Source of the DNA: Aquibium microcysteis
GTDB lineage: Bacteria; Pseudomonadota; Alphaproteobacteria; Rhizobiales; Rhizobiaceae
NCBI RefSeq assembly: GCF_014495845.1
Contig: NZ_CP061080.1
Location: forward strand, 4,454,001 to 4,518,000
Reading direction: 5' to 3'
Length of the DNA: 64,000 nucleotides
Below, piece after piece: positions 18,508 through 27,925 of the stretch. The notes below the pieces were generated by a model. The model saw only the letters and a list, made by a program, of their open reading frames with translations, searched no databases and was not told the origin of the DNA. Positions within the stretch are counted from its first letter, which is position 1. Every line of letters starts with the position of its first letter. Position numbers and translations under genes: made by a program.

Positions 18508-19263
18508 TCAGATGGCCTTGACGGTGACGCCGCCGTCGACATGGAGGATCTCGCCGGTGACGAAGTTCGCCTCGGGTCCGATCAGGAAGGCCACCGCACG
18601 GGCGACGTCCTCTTCGGTGCCGAGGCGGCCGAGGGGAGATTGCTGGCGTCGCTTTTCATAGCCGGCCTCGTCCACCATGGCGCGGGCGCCGGGGGTCGGC
18701 ACCGCGCCCGGCGTGACACCGTTCACCCGGATGCCGAGCGGTCCGAGTTCGACCGCCTGCTGCCGCGTCAGCGCCACGAGGGCGCCTTTCGTGGCCGTAT
18801 AGCAGGACGTGTTCGGCAGACCGAGATCGGCGACCGGGGAGGTGATGTTGACGATCGTGCCCGGGCGATCCTCGCGGTGCTCGAGAAGAGCCTGCGCGGC
18901 CCAGAACGCACCTTTGATGCCCACCGCGAGCATCCGGTCGAGAACCTCTTCCGTCACCTTCCCCAGCGGCGCGTAGTTGATCCACATGGCATTGGCGACC
19001 GCGCTGGTCAGCGCGCCGTGCTCTGCACGCAGACGCGCGGCGGCGGCGAGGACGGAGTCCCGGCTGGCGACGTCGCAAGGCAGGGCCAGCGCGCGACCGC
19101 CGACCGCGGCGATCGTCGCGGCCGTCCGGTCAACGAGCCCGCGGTCGATGTCGAGCACACCGATCGCCGCGCCGCGTTCGGCCAGAAGCAGCGAGATGGC
19201 AGCGCCGATGCCCCGGCCCGCGCCGGTCACGAGGACCACCTGTCCGTCGAGTTGTTTCGTCAT
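18508..19263 (-). CDS. SDR-family oxidoreductase
   Basis: 251 residues. A classical short-chain dehydrogenase: cofactor motif TGAGRGIG at 13-20, catalytic Ser142, Tyr155 and Lys159 (YTATK). Asp38 after the second strand favours NAD. The C-terminus VTGEILHVDGG is typical of 3-oxoacyl reductase or glucose-dehydrogenase-like members. It is the last gene of the minus-strand series led by the thiolase at 24208, 31 bases behind the hotdog thioesterase, and could act on a hydroxyacyl or alcohol intermediate. Confidence 0.85.
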   Translation of the reverse strand: MTKQLDGQVVLVTGAGRGIGAAISLLLAERGAAIGVLDIDRGLVDRTAATIAAVGGRALALPCDVASRDSVLAAAARLRAEHGALTSAVANAMWINYAPLGKVTEEVLDRMLAVGIKGAFWAAQALLEHREDRPGTIVNITSPVADLGLPNTSCYTATKGALVALTRQQAVELGPLGIRVNGVTPGAVPTPGARAMVDEAGYEKRRQQSPLGRLGTEEDVARAVAFLIGPEANFVTGEILHVDGGVTVKAI

Positions 19264-19294
19264 GATCGCTCTCCCCCAAAAATAACCGTGACGT

Positions 19295-19735
19295 CTATGC
19301 CCGCGGCAGAACCAGCAGCGTCGACGTTGCCGTGGCGATGACGGCTTCGCCGTCGGTGATTTCGGCCGCGGCGAACATCACCCGTCGCCCCGGCTTCTCG
19401 ACGCGGCCGCGCACGGTGTACCGTGCGCCCGTCGCTGCCTTCTGGAAGACGACGTTCATGCTCAGCGTCGACAGGATTGCGTCGTCCGGCAGCTGCGTGA
19501 ATCCGGCGAAGGCCATCGCGAAGTCGAGCATGGACGCCACGGCGCCACCCTGCAGCACGCCCGCGCCCTGCCGGAAGGTCGCATCCGGCTCGTAGGACAT
19601 GACCAGTTCGCGACGCTCGGGGTTCCACGCTTCGAGGCGCGCACCCAGAGCCACCGCCAACGCGCTGCTGTCGACGGGAACCGCGGCACTGCCGTCTGCG
19701 ACGAAACGCCGGACGAGAACGAGATCGGGGTTCAT
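19295..19735 (-). CDS. PaaI-type hotdog thioesterase
   Basis: 146 residues. A single hotdog domain with QGGAVASMLDFAMAFA, the usual helix pattern of PaaI/YdiI-type acyl-CoA thioesterases. It probably hydrolyses a CoA thioester of the local pathway, sparing CoA when an intermediate stalls. It lies about 110 bases behind the MDR gene on the same strand. Substrate unknown. Confidence 0.8.
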   Translation of the reverse strand: MNPDLVLVRRFVADGSAAVPVDSSALAVALGARLEAWNPERRELVMSYEPDATFRQGAGVLQGGAVASMLDFAMAFAGFTQLPDDAILSTLSMNVVFQKAATGARYTVRGRVEKPGRRVMFAAAEITDGEAVIATATSTLLVLPRA

Positions 19736-19845
19736 CGGCGCCGCTCAGAGCGTGTGAATCAATCGGGTATGCAGAAGAATGCCCCCTGAAATCCTCGAAC
19801 CTATCGGCTCAAGCTGCGCGAAAACGGGCATGCTTCCACATCCTC

Positions 19846-20862
19846 TCAGCCGATCTCGATGCAGACCTTGCCGACATGACGACCGGCTTCGAGGTACCGC
19901 AACCCGTCCGCCAGGTCGCAGAGGCCGAACCTCTGCGCGTCGATGACCGGCTTCAGGCCGTTGGCGGCGATCGCGTCGACCATCTGCTGGAGCATCAGCC
20001 GGCTGCCCGCATTGGCGCCTTCCAGCCGCAGCGCCTGCATGGCGACGATCGGCACGTTGAGTTCCGCCTTGGGGCCGGTGACGACCCCTATCAGGGTGAT
20101 GGTGCCGGCCGGCTTGAGCGCCCGCATGGACTGCTTGAGGGTTTCGGCGCCACCGATGTCGACGACGTGATCGATCCCCGCGCCGCGGGTCAGGCCCATG
20201 ATGGTCTTTCCCCACTCGGCATCCTCGCGGTGGTTCACCACATGGTCGGCGCCCAGGCGCTTGAGGAGCTCCAGTTTTTCGGGGCTGGACGACGTGGCGT
20301 AGACCTCCGCCCCGGCGAGCTTGGCGAACTGCAGGGCAAACAGCGACACGCCGCCCGTTCCCTGAGTGAGCACGCGCTGGCCGGGCCTGATGCCGCCGCG
20401 TTCGATCAATCCGTTCCACGCCGTGGCGGCGGCGCAAGGCAGCGTGGCGGCTTCCGCGAAGGACAGCGAAGCCGGCATGCGCACCAGCGCATCCTCGCGG
20501 AAGACGCGCTTCTCCACCGCCACGCCGTCGAACATGCCGCCGAGATCCTCGGTGACGCACTCCAGCCTGAGCGGGCCGGCCTGCCAGCGCGGAAAGAAGC
20601 AGTTCAGCACGCGGTCGCCCACCTTCCAGGCGCGGACCTTCGAACCGACGGCCACGACCTCGCCGGCGGCGTCCGAGAGCGGAATGAGCCTGCCCTGCTT
20701 CTGCATGCGGCCATAGCCGCCCCTGACCGCGAGGATGTCGCGATAGTTGAGCGACGCCGCGCGGATGGCGACGAGCACCTCGCCCGGGCCGGGTTCCGGC
20801 TCGTCGATGTCGACGACGCGCAGATTGTCGATGCCCATCGGTTCGACCAGTGCAGCTTTCAT
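19846..20862 (-). CDS. MDR-family NAD(P)-dependent oxidoreductase (quinone-oxidoreductase-like)
   Basis: 338 residues from the ATG at 20862, preceded by ACGAGGAGA. Another start at 20895 would overlap the upstream stop by four bases but has a poorer site. It has an N-terminal GroES-like domain and a Rossmann domain (QGTGGVSLFALQFAKLAG ... LLKRLGADHVVNH). The catalytic zinc ligands of true alcohol dehydrogenases are not evident, so it is likely a zinc-independent enoyl reductase or quinone oxidoreductase type. It belongs to the thiolase-FadJ operon. Confidence 0.82.
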   Translation of the reverse strand: MKAALVEPMGIDNLRVVDIDEPEPGPGEVLVAIRAASLNYRDILAVRGGYGRMQKQGRLIPLSDAAGEVVAVGSKVRAWKVGDRVLNCFFPRWQAGPLRLECVTEDLGGMFDGVAVEKRVFREDALVRMPASLSFAEAATLPCAAATAWNGLIERGGIRPGQRVLTQGTGGVSLFALQFAKLAGAEVYATSSSPEKLELLKRLGADHVVNHREDAEWGKTIMGLTRGAGIDHVVDIGGAETLKQSMRALKPAGTITLIGVVTGPKAELNVPIVAMQALRLEGANAGSRLMLQQMVDAIAANGLKPVIDAQRFGLCDLADGLRYLEAGRHVGKVCIEIG

Positions 20863-20891
20863 GGCGTGTCTCCTCGTTGTTTCGGCAATCG

Positions 20892-22991
20892 TCACAGCGC
20901 GTGGAAGCGCGTGCCGTCCCGCGCCATCGCCACCAGCAGCGCCGGCGGATCGAAGCGCGACCCGTAGTCCCGCGCCAGTTCGCGCGCCTGATCCACGATA
21001 CGCGCGGCACCCATCCCGTCGACATAGGCGAATGGGCCGCCGAGATGGACCGGATAGCCCCAGCCGAGCACGGCGGCGACGTCGCCCGAGAGCGGATCGT
21101 TCAGGACGCCGTCCTCCAGCGCACGCACGGCTTCGAGCGACTGCGTCACCAAGAGGCGCGCGCGGACGTCCTCGTGCGGGACGATCGAGGTTGCAGGAAA
21201 CAGCGCGGTCAGCCCGGGCCAGGGCGCGGCGCCGTCCTCCGCATAGTCGAACAGACCCTGACCCGTCGGTCGACCGACGCGGCCGGCGGCCGCGAGCTTC
21301 GCCAGCGCCTCGACCGCCTTCGACCCCTCCATCGATTTCGGCGAGCCGGGTCCGCTCATGGATCTGAGGATGTCCCCGAGCAGGGGAATCTTCGTCAGGT
21401 CGGCCAGCGTCGCCGCGCCGATGGCAAAGCCGGCGGTCGTCATCAGATTGTCGATCACCTGCGGCGGGACACCTTCGGCGATGAGGGTCATGCCCTCGCT
21501 GGACAGGCTGGACACGACGCGGCTGGTGTAGAACCCGAGCCCATCGTTAACGGTAAGTATCGTCTTACGCATTGCCGACGCCATCATCTGGGCGTCGCGC
21601 AGGGCTCTTTCCAACGTGGCATCGGCCCGCACGATCTCGAGCAGCTTCATTGCCTCGACGGGCGCGAAGAAATGCATGCCGACCATCCGCGTCGGGTCAC
21701 GGAGGGCAGTCGACAGCGAGCCGATCGGGATGGTCGAGGTGTTGCTGGCGATCGTCGTGCCCGGACGCATCGCCGCGTCCAGCTTGTGCAGGACGTCCTG
21801 CTTGACGTCGAGGCGCTCGAAGACCGCTTCGATCGCCATGTCGGCATCGGCGGCGACGGCGTAGCTTTCGGAGGTCTGGATCCGGCCGAGAAGGGACGTC
21901 GCGTCGTCGCTCGAAAGGCGACCGCGTTCGACCTGGCGCTCCGCCAGCTTGCCGATCCGGTCGCGCGCCTCGTCCGCCTTGTCCCGCGACGCTTCCACGA
22001 GGGCCACGGACAGGCCGGCGAGGGCCGCTGTATAGGCGATGCCGGTGCCCATCTGGCCGCCGCCGACCACGGCGATCCTGCGAAGCGAACCGTCCGGCCG
22101 TACCGATGGCCGCGCGGCCCGGGTGCCGTAGTGCAGCACGCGCATGCGGTTGCGAGCGCCCTCGGAAACGGCAAGACGGGCGAACTGGCGCGTCTCGACC
22201 GCGATGCCGGCGTCGAGCGATCGCTCCAGGCCGTGATGCAGGACATGAAGGATCGCCATGGCGGCTTGGTTCGTCGCGGCCGACTTCGAGCGGATCCGCG
22301 CCCAGGCGCCGGTGAAGAAGTTGCGGCCCCTGGGCGTGTTCGGATCGAGACCCGGCAGCGTCCAGCCCTTGCGGTCCCAGGGCTGAGTCGCTGCCGGATT
22401 GGCGGCGATCCAGCCCTTGCAGGCATCGAGAAGCTCGGTGGCCGGGACCACGGCGTCGATCAGACCAGCCTTCAGCGCGGCGGCCGTGGCGAGCGTGCGG
22501 CCGGGCAGGATGAGATCGGCCGCCGCCTGCAGGCCGACGAGGCGGGGCAGGCGCTGCGTCCCGCCGGCGCCGGGCATCAGCCCAAGCCCCGCTTCGGGCA
22601 GGCCGAAAAGCGCGTCCGGACGATCCGCGGCGATGCGGCGATGGCAGCCGAGCGCGAGTTCATAGCCGCCACCAAGCGCGGTGCCGTTGAGGGCTGCGAC
22701 GACCGGCCGGCCACAGGTCTCCAGCTTGCGGATGGCCGCGAGGAAGGGCGAGACGATCGCCACGATGTCGGCAGGCACGCGGGCGGCACGCAATTCGTCG
22801 AGATCGCCGCCGGCCGCAAAGCCATCCTTGGCCGAGGTCATGACGATGCCCGTCACCGCGTCGTCGGCAACGATCTCTTCGACCATCTGGAGAAAGGCCT
22901 GGTTGAAGGCTTTCGTCAGCGTGTTGACGGGGCCGGACGTTTCGATCGTCAGGAGGACGATCCCGTCCCCAAGGTCGGTGCGGCTGATCAC
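20892..22991 (-). CDS. FadJ-like bifunctional enoyl-CoA hydratase / 3-hydroxyacyl-CoA dehydrogenase
   Basis: 699 residues from a GTG start overlapping the thiolase stop (GTGA), with GGGAGG upstream. A crotonase domain (about 1-190; GGGYELALGC and EAGLGLMPGAGG) is fused to a 3-hydroxyacyl-CoA dehydrogenase (about 300-690; VVGGGQMGTGIA, SNTSTIP and MHFFAPVEAM). It carries out hydration and dehydrogenation in one protein. With the adjoining thiolase this makes the core of one beta-oxidation cycle. Confidence 0.93.
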   Translation of the reverse strand: MISRTDLGDGIVLLTIETSGPVNTLTKAFNQAFLQMVEEIVADDAVTGIVMTSAKDGFAAGGDLDELRAARVPADIVAIVSPFLAAIRKLETCGRPVVAALNGTALGGGYELALGCHRRIAADRPDALFGLPEAGLGLMPGAGGTQRLPRLVGLQAAADLILPGRTLATAAALKAGLIDAVVPATELLDACKGWIAANPAATQPWDRKGWTLPGLDPNTPRGRNFFTGAWARIRSKSAATNQAAMAILHVLHHGLERSLDAGIAVETRQFARLAVSEGARNRMRVLHYGTRAARPSVRPDGSLRRIAVVGGGQMGTGIAYTAALAGLSVALVEASRDKADEARDRIGKLAERQVERGRLSSDDATSLLGRIQTSESYAVAADADMAIEAVFERLDVKQDVLHKLDAAMRPGTTIASNTSTIPIGSLSTALRDPTRMVGMHFFAPVEAMKLLEIVRADATLERALRDAQMMASAMRKTILTVNDGLGFYTSRVVSSLSSEGMTLIAEGVPPQVIDNLMTTAGFAIGAATLADLTKIPLLGDILRSMSGPGSPKSMEGSKAVEALAKLAAAGRVGRPTGQGLFDYAEDGAAPWPGLTALFPATSIVPHEDVRARLLVTQSLEAVRALEDGVLNDPLSGDVAAVLGWGYPVHLGGPFAYVDGMGAARIVDQARELARDYGSRFDPPALLVAMARDGTRFHAL

Positions 22992-24208
22992 GATCCGCCT
23001 CCCACGCGCTCGATACAGGTGGCGACGCCCATGCCCATGCCGACACAGAGCGTCACGACCCCGCTTTCGCGGCCGGTCCGTTCGAGCTCGTCGAGCAGCG
23101 TGCCAAGCAGCATGACACCCGTCGCACCGATCGGATGGCCCATGGCGATGGCGCCTCCGTTCACGTTGATGCGGTCGGAGCCCACGCCCGTCCTCTCCAT
23201 GAAGTGGAGGACGACCGAGGCGAAGGCCTCGTTCACCTCGTAGAGATCGATGTCCTGAAGCGTCCGCCCGGCGCGTGCGAGGCAGCGTCGTGTCGCGTCA
23301 GCCGGGGCCGCGAGCATCAGGCACGGGTCCATCGCGGCATTGGCAAAGGAGCGGATGACGGCGCGCGGCTCGAGCCCCATGCGCCGGCCAGCCTCCGCGG
23401 TGCCGATCAGCATGGCCGCCGCACCGTCGACGATGCCCGACGAATTGCCGGCGGTGTGGACGTGCGCGACCTTCGCCACTTGCGGATAGCGCTGGCGGAC
23501 GACGGCATCGAAACCGCCTTTCTCGCCCATGGCCTTGAAGGCGGCCGGCAGTTTCGCGAGGTCGTCCACCGTCGTGCCGGGCCGCATGTGTTCGTCGCGG
23601 TCCAGCATGAGGACGCCGTTTCCGTCGTGGACCGGAACGACGGACCGGTCGAAGCGGCGCTCGCTCCAGGCCGCGGCGGCCCGTTCCTGGGACATGGCCG
23701 CGAAGGTGTCGACGTCCGAACGCGTGTGGCCGCACAGGGTGGCGAGCAGGTCGGCCGCTTCGCCGAGCGGCGTGAAATGGGCTTCGTCATTGAAGATCGC
23801 GTCGGTGCCGTTCGGGCCGCCCGTCCCGGCGATCGGGATGATCGACATCATCTCGACGCCGCCCGCCACCAGCAGGTCGGCCTGGCCCGCCATGATCCGC
23901 GCTGCGGCCGCGTTGACGGCATCGAGACCGGAGGCACAGAAGCGGCTGATCGTGCAGCCCGGAATGCCGTCCGGCAGGCCTGCGTGGAGCACCGACGAGC
24001 GGGCGATGTTGGCGCCCTGGTCGTTGACGCCGTCGCCGCAGCCGAAGATGACGTCTTCGGGCTCGAAGCGGGAGAACCGGGTCCGCTCGTCGAGGGCCAA
24101 CAGCACCGTCGCCCCGAGATCGATCGGCGACAGCGTATGCAATGCGCCGGACGGGCGTCCCCTGCCGCGCGGCGTGCGCACGGAATCGAAGATGTAGGCC
24201 TCTGGCAA
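22988..24208 (-). CDS. Thiolase (acetyl-CoA acyltransferase)
   Basis: 406 residues from a TTG at 24208, chosen for GGGAGACGAG upstream; an in-frame ATG at 24256 lacks a ribosome site. Nucleophile Cys91 lies in ISRFCASGLDAV, the catalytic His in GGAIAMGHPIGATG and the second Cys in TLCVGMGMG. It cleaves 3-oxoacyl-CoA. First gene of a five-gene minus-strand operon (thiolase, FadJ-like, MDR, thioesterase, SDR). A putative MarR operator lies about 70 bases upstream. Confidence 0.92.
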   Translation of the reverse strand: MPEAYIFDSVRTPRGRGRPSGALHTLSPIDLGATVLLALDERTRFSRFEPEDVIFGCGDGVNDQGANIARSSVLHAGLPDGIPGCTISRFCASGLDAVNAAAARIMAGQADLLVAGGVEMMSIIPIAGTGGPNGTDAIFNDEAHFTPLGEAADLLATLCGHTRSDVDTFAAMSQERAAAAWSERRFDRSVVPVHDGNGVLMLDRDEHMRPGTTVDDLAKLPAAFKAMGEKGGFDAVVRQRYPQVAKVAHVHTAGNSSGIVDGAAAMLIGTAEAGRRMGLEPRAVIRSFANAAMDPCLMLAAPADATRRCLARAGRTLQDIDLYEVNEAFASVVLHFMERTGVGSDRINVNGGAIAMGHPIGATGVMLLGTLLDELERTGRESGVVTLCVGMGMGVATCIERVGGGS

Positions 24209-24277
24209 GTCTCGTCTCCCTGCGGATCCAGGTCCGTCCGACGCACGCGGCGACATGCGACGAGACGACGGATATTA

Positions 24278-24291
24278 TTTAATATGTTAAT
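24278..24291 (+). promoter_or_regulatory. Putative MarR-regulon operator, site 1 (upstream of thiolase operon)
   Basis: TTTAATATGTTAAT with the dyad TTAA-N4-TTAA inside a longer AT-rich patch (24272-24296) in GC-rich surroundings. It is 70 bases before the thiolase start. Five similar sites occur upstream of other operons up to 36924. Confidence 0.6.
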
Positions 24292-24350
24292 AGAAATCGT
24301 CCGGCGGGTCCAGCCGCCGCGGCGCGGTTACCGAACGATTCCGGCAGACG

Positions 24351-25127
24351 CTACCGCGAAAGCCGGGTCGGCTTCGACCGCCGTTCCAACATGCCGAGCG
24401 GAACCATGATGACGCTCGAAAGCACGAGCAGCACGACGACCGCCGCGAACACGCCCGCCGAATGAAATTGCGAGGCCGAATACTCGATCAGGAAGCCGAG
24501 CCCCCGGTTCGAGGACAGGGCCTCCGACACGACGGTCGTCGTGAGCGCGTAGCCGAGCGATGTGCGCAGGCCGGTGTAGAGCCAGGGCAGGATCGCGGGC
24601 ATGCGCACCTTGCGCGTGATTTCCGCGCCACTGGCGCCCATCAGCCGCAGCCCGTCGATCATGTCGCGATCGATGTCGCGCACGCCGGCGAGCGTCGCGT
24701 AGAAGAGGAGGAAGATCACCACGGATGCGACCAGCGCCACCTTCGAGACGAGACCGATGCCGAAGAAGATGACGAACAGAGGCAGCAGCGCCACTTTCGG
24801 CAGGCCATAGAGCGCGGCGATGAACGGCGCGACGATCCGCTCCGTCTTCGGCGACAGGCCGAGCGCCAGTCCCAGGCCGATGCCCAGGACGGCGCCGACC
24901 AGATAGCCCATGAAAAGCGTCACGATGGTGGATCGGATGTGGACCCAGATCGATCCGTCGGCCAGCCACTTCCAGATCACGCTGGCGATGTCGAGCGGGT
25001 TGCTGATGTAGAAGGGTGGGATCAGACGTCCAGAAACGAACTGCCAGGCGCCGATCAGCAGGATGAGAAACGCGAGCTGCTGGACGAGCACCACGCGCGG
25101 GTTCAGGGGCCTTTGCCTATTGCGCAC
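24351..25127 (-). CDS. ABC transporter permease (TauC/SsuC type)
   Basis: 258 residues from a GTG start that overlaps the ATPase gene by 11 bases. About six membrane segments, with the EAA-loop region GLRLMGASGAEITRKVRMPAILP cut by the usual pattern (key residues MGAS and P). This is the inner-membrane channel of a nitrate/sulfonate/taurine-type importer. Last gene of the four-gene importer operon. Confidence 0.88.
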   Translation of the reverse strand: MRNRQRPLNPRVVLVQQLAFLILLIGAWQFVSGRLIPPFYISNPLDIASVIWKWLADGSIWVHIRSTIVTLFMGYLVGAVLGIGLGLALGLSPKTERIVAPFIAALYGLPKVALLPLFVIFFGIGLVSKVALVASVVIFLLFYATLAGVRDIDRDMIDGLRLMGASGAEITRKVRMPAILPWLYTGLRTSLGYALTTTVVSEALSSNRGLGFLIEYSASQFHSAGVFAAVVVLLVLSSVIMVPLGMLERRSKPTRLSR

Positions 25128-25980
25128 GACGTTCCCTCTCCACGCTGGCGGCGAACTCGTCCTTGAGTTCGCTCCACAGCTCTTCGTGGATGGCGCTGAA
25201 CTCGGGCCGGAAGCGCAGTTCCATGGCGTTTCGCGGCCGCTCGAAGGGAATGTCGCGCTCGGTCCGGATCCGGCCGGGCCCGGAGGTGAAGACCATGACG
25301 CGATCGGCCATCAGCACCGCCTCTTCCAGGTCGTGGGTGACGAGGATGACGGTCATCTGCCGGCGTTCGACGAGACGCAGCAGTTCCTGCTGCATCAGGA
25401 TGCGAAGCTGCGCGTCGAGCGCGGCGAACGGCTCGTCGAGCAGCAGCGTCTCCGGTTCGTAGATCAGCATGCGGGCAAGGGAAGCGCGCTTGCGCATCCC
25501 CCCGGACAGCTCGGCGGGAAAGTGGCGTTCGAAGCCCTTCAGGCCGACGAGGTCGATCATCTCGGCGACACGCTCGCGGCGCTCAGCGGCACTGGCCTTG
25601 CGGCACCGCAGCTCGAAGGCGATGCCGATGTTGTCGGCCACGCTGCGCCAGGGCAGCAAGGTGTCCTTCTGGGTCATGTAGCCGACGCGGGTGTTGGCCG
25701 CCTGAACCGGCGCGCCGTCATAGGTGACGGTGCCTTCGCTCGGCGCGAGCAGGCCGGCCACCATGTTGAGGACGGTGGACTTGCCGCAGCCGCTCGGCCC
25801 CACGAGGGCCAGGAACTGCATTTCGGGCACCTCGATCGTGACGTTCTCGACGGCGCGGAACGTCTTGCCGCGCGTCGTGAAATCGACGGCGACCTTGTCG
25901 AGGCCGATCTTCCGCCGACGGGCCGGCGAAGGGCCGGTGGAGGGCTCGGACCGGACGAGTTGCAGATGGGCCATGGTCAT
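25117..25980 (-). CDS. ABC transporter ATP-binding protein (TauB/SsuB type)
   Basis: 287 residues. Walker A GPSGCGKST, signature LSGGMRKRASLAR, Walker B LLLDEPFAALD and the switch His in VTHDLEEA are all intact. The ATG overlaps the upstream permease stop (ATGA). It energises the importer together with the two flanking permeases. Confidence 0.93.
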   Translation of the reverse strand: MTMAHLQLVRSEPSTGPSPARRRKIGLDKVAVDFTTRGKTFRAVENVTIEVPEMQFLALVGPSGCGKSTVLNMVAGLLAPSEGTVTYDGAPVQAANTRVGYMTQKDTLLPWRSVADNIGIAFELRCRKASAAERRERVAEMIDLVGLKGFERHFPAELSGGMRKRASLARMLIYEPETLLLDEPFAALDAQLRILMQQELLRLVERRQMTVILVTHDLEEAVLMADRVMVFTSGPGRIRTERDIPFERPRNAMELRFRPEFSAIHEELWSELKDEFAASVERERRAQ

Positions 25981-26741
25981 CGTCCTCGGGTTTCCAGATG
26001 GCGCCAGCGGAGCAGCCGGTTCTCGACCAGGGTCGTCGCCTCGTTGATCATTGCTCCCACGACCATCAGGACGAACAGCGCGGTGTAGATCCCGGTCATG
26101 TCGAACTGCTGGGCGGAACGGGTGATGAGATGACCGAGCCCGTTGCGCGACAGCATCATCTCGCCGATCACCGCGGCGATGAGCGCATAGGGCAGGGCGT
26201 TCTTCAGCCCGGCGATGGTCCAGGTCAGGCAGGACGGCACGACGACCTTGACGAAACGTTCCCGGGCATCGGCGCCCATCAAGGCCAGCGTGTCCATCAG
26301 TTCGTCATCCACGGCGCGCGCGCCGGAAAACGAGTTGAAGAACATCAGCAGGAAGGAGACGAACGCCACCAGCACGATCTTGGGCTGCATGCCGAGACCG
26401 AACCACATGATCAGCAGCGGAGTCAGCGCCACGATCGGCAGGGAGTTCATCAGGACGATGAACGGCCGGAAGACGGCCGCCATCCTCTGCGAGCGCCCCA
26501 ACAGCATTCCGGTGAGAACGCCGAGCGGGATGCCGATCGCCAGGCCTGCGCCGATCTCGGCGCCGGTGATCATCATGTGGTACCAGAGGTCGCCCGCCAT
26601 CCACTGTGCGAGCCTCTCTGCGATGGCCACCGGACTGCTGATCCAGCGGTCCGATATCAGGCGTGCGCATGCCTCCCATGACGCGAGCATCACGGCCAGG
26701 AGCACGGCGCGCTGCACCCAGAGCCTGGACGAATCGGTCAC
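25977..26741 (-). CDS. ABC transporter permease (TauC/SsuC type)
   Basis: 254 residues, GTG start. About six membrane segments and the EAA-loop region LMGADARERFVKVVVPS. With the permease at 24351 it gives a heterodimeric channel rather than the more usual homodimer of this family. It begins nine bases behind the binding-protein gene. Confidence 0.88.
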   Translation of the reverse strand: MTDSSRLWVQRAVLLAVMLASWEACARLISDRWISSPVAIAERLAQWMAGDLWYHMMITGAEIGAGLAIGIPLGVLTGMLLGRSQRMAAVFRPFIVLMNSLPIVALTPLLIMWFGLGMQPKIVLVAFVSFLLMFFNSFSGARAVDDELMDTLALMGADARERFVKVVVPSCLTWTIAGLKNALPYALIAAVIGEMMLSRNGLGHLITRSAQQFDMTGIYTALFVLMVVGAMINEATTLVENRLLRWRHLETRGR

Positions 26742-26750
26742 CGGTCCGAC

Positions 26751-27806
26751 CTACTGCTTCAGGAGTTCGGCCGCCGCCTTTTCCGCGAAACTGTCGTCGA
26801 CGAACTCGTCATAGGTGACCGTGACCGGCTCGGGCGAGGCGATGGCCACCCAGTCGAGCAGTTTCTGATAGCCTTCCCTGGAGGTGACCGGAGTGGTCGC
26901 GGATTTTCCGCGGAAGGTCGGCTCGAAACCGTCGAAGAGGGCCTGATCCGTGTCGGGGAAGTAGCTCTTGAGCCTGGCTCCGACGCCGTCCGGATCGGCT
27001 GCCTGGGCGAGCATCGCCTTGGTCAGGGCATTGACCATGCGCTGGACGAGTTCGGGCTTTTCCTTCGTCAGCGCACCACGGGTGATGATGGCCGTGTAGG
27101 GGACGCCTTCGAGTTCGGGAATGCTCTCGGTCAGGGGGTCGATGACGATCTTGCCGAGCCCGGCGGCCTCGGCCTGCTGGGGGAACGGCGAGCCCAGCAT
27201 GAAGCCATCGACGGCGCCCTGCTCGAATGCGGCGAACATGGCCGGCGGGCTGCCCAGCGGCTGGATCGTCAGCCGCTGCTCGACATCCTTGCCCCGCTGC
27301 TTGAGCCAGCTGCGCAGGAGGACGTCGGTGGTGCTGCCGATCCCGGTGACGCCGACGGACACCGCCTGAAGCTTCTCGACCTTCTCGTCGATGGGCATCT
27401 CGGGAGAGATCCCGGTCTTCTCGATCGCGGCGTTCGAAAGCACGAGCTGGATGGCGTAGCCGTTGAAGAGACTGGCCACCGAGACGAGATCGGCGCCGTT
27501 CTGGCGCGCGGTCATCGCCGGCTGCATGCCGACGACGGCGAAATCGGCGCTGCCGCCCGCGACCGCGGCGATCTGGCGCGAACCGGCTCCGACGTCGACC
27601 CAGTCGATCCTGATCCCCTCCTTTTCGAAGAGGCCCTCGGATTCGGCGACGTAGAAGGGGTAGAAATGCAGCGCCGCACCGGGCGTGGCGATGGTGACGG
27701 TCTGCGTGTCCTGGGCAATGGCCGGTGCTGAAACGGCGACCGCCGCCGCGAGCGCAAACGCCCGCAGGGAATGGCTCAGCGCGAATGCTTTCCGATACTC
27801 AGTCAT
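26751..27806 (-). CDS. ABC transporter substrate-binding protein (TauA/SsuA, NMT1-like)
   Basis: 351 residues from the ATG at 27806, chosen for GGGAGGAATCC and the signal peptide (cut near AIA-QD, residue 32). The mature protein has the NMT1/THI5-like fold: FYPFYVAESEGLFEKEG, then GGSADFAVVG and GSPFPQQAEAAGLG. The family binds sulfonates, nitrate, pyrimidines or aromatic acids; the ligand here is unknown. First gene of the importer operon, with a putative MarR operator 88 bases upstream. Confidence 0.9.
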   Translation of the reverse strand: MTEYRKAFALSHSLRAFALAAAVAVSAPAIAQDTQTVTIATPGAALHFYPFYVAESEGLFEKEGIRIDWVDVGAGSRQIAAVAGGSADFAVVGMQPAMTARQNGADLVSVASLFNGYAIQLVLSNAAIEKTGISPEMPIDEKVEKLQAVSVGVTGIGSTTDVLLRSWLKQRGKDVEQRLTIQPLGSPPAMFAAFEQGAVDGFMLGSPFPQQAEAAGLGKIVIDPLTESIPELEGVPYTAIITRGALTKEKPELVQRMVNALTKAMLAQAADPDGVGARLKSYFPDTDQALFDGFEPTFRGKSATTPVTSREGYQKLLDWVAIASPEPVTVTYDEFVDDSFAEKAAAELLKQ

Positions 27807-27893
27807 GGATTCCTCCCGAGGTCTCATTCGCCGGACAGGACTGACGGACGGTGCGTCGGTCGAGCTCCTCCCTGTGTCGGCCACCCAAAACTA

Positions 27894-27907
27894 ATTAACT
27901 TGTTATA
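27894..27907 (+). promoter_or_regulatory. Putative MarR-regulon operator, site 2 (upstream of ABC importer operon)
   Basis: ATTAACTTGTTATA, aligned to TTTAANNTGTTAAT with mismatches at the ends, inside the AT-rich run 27888-27911. It lies between the importer genes and the end of the dehydrogenase gene at 27926. Confidence 0.55.
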
Positions 27908-27925
27908 TTTTTGCAAGCTTCGATG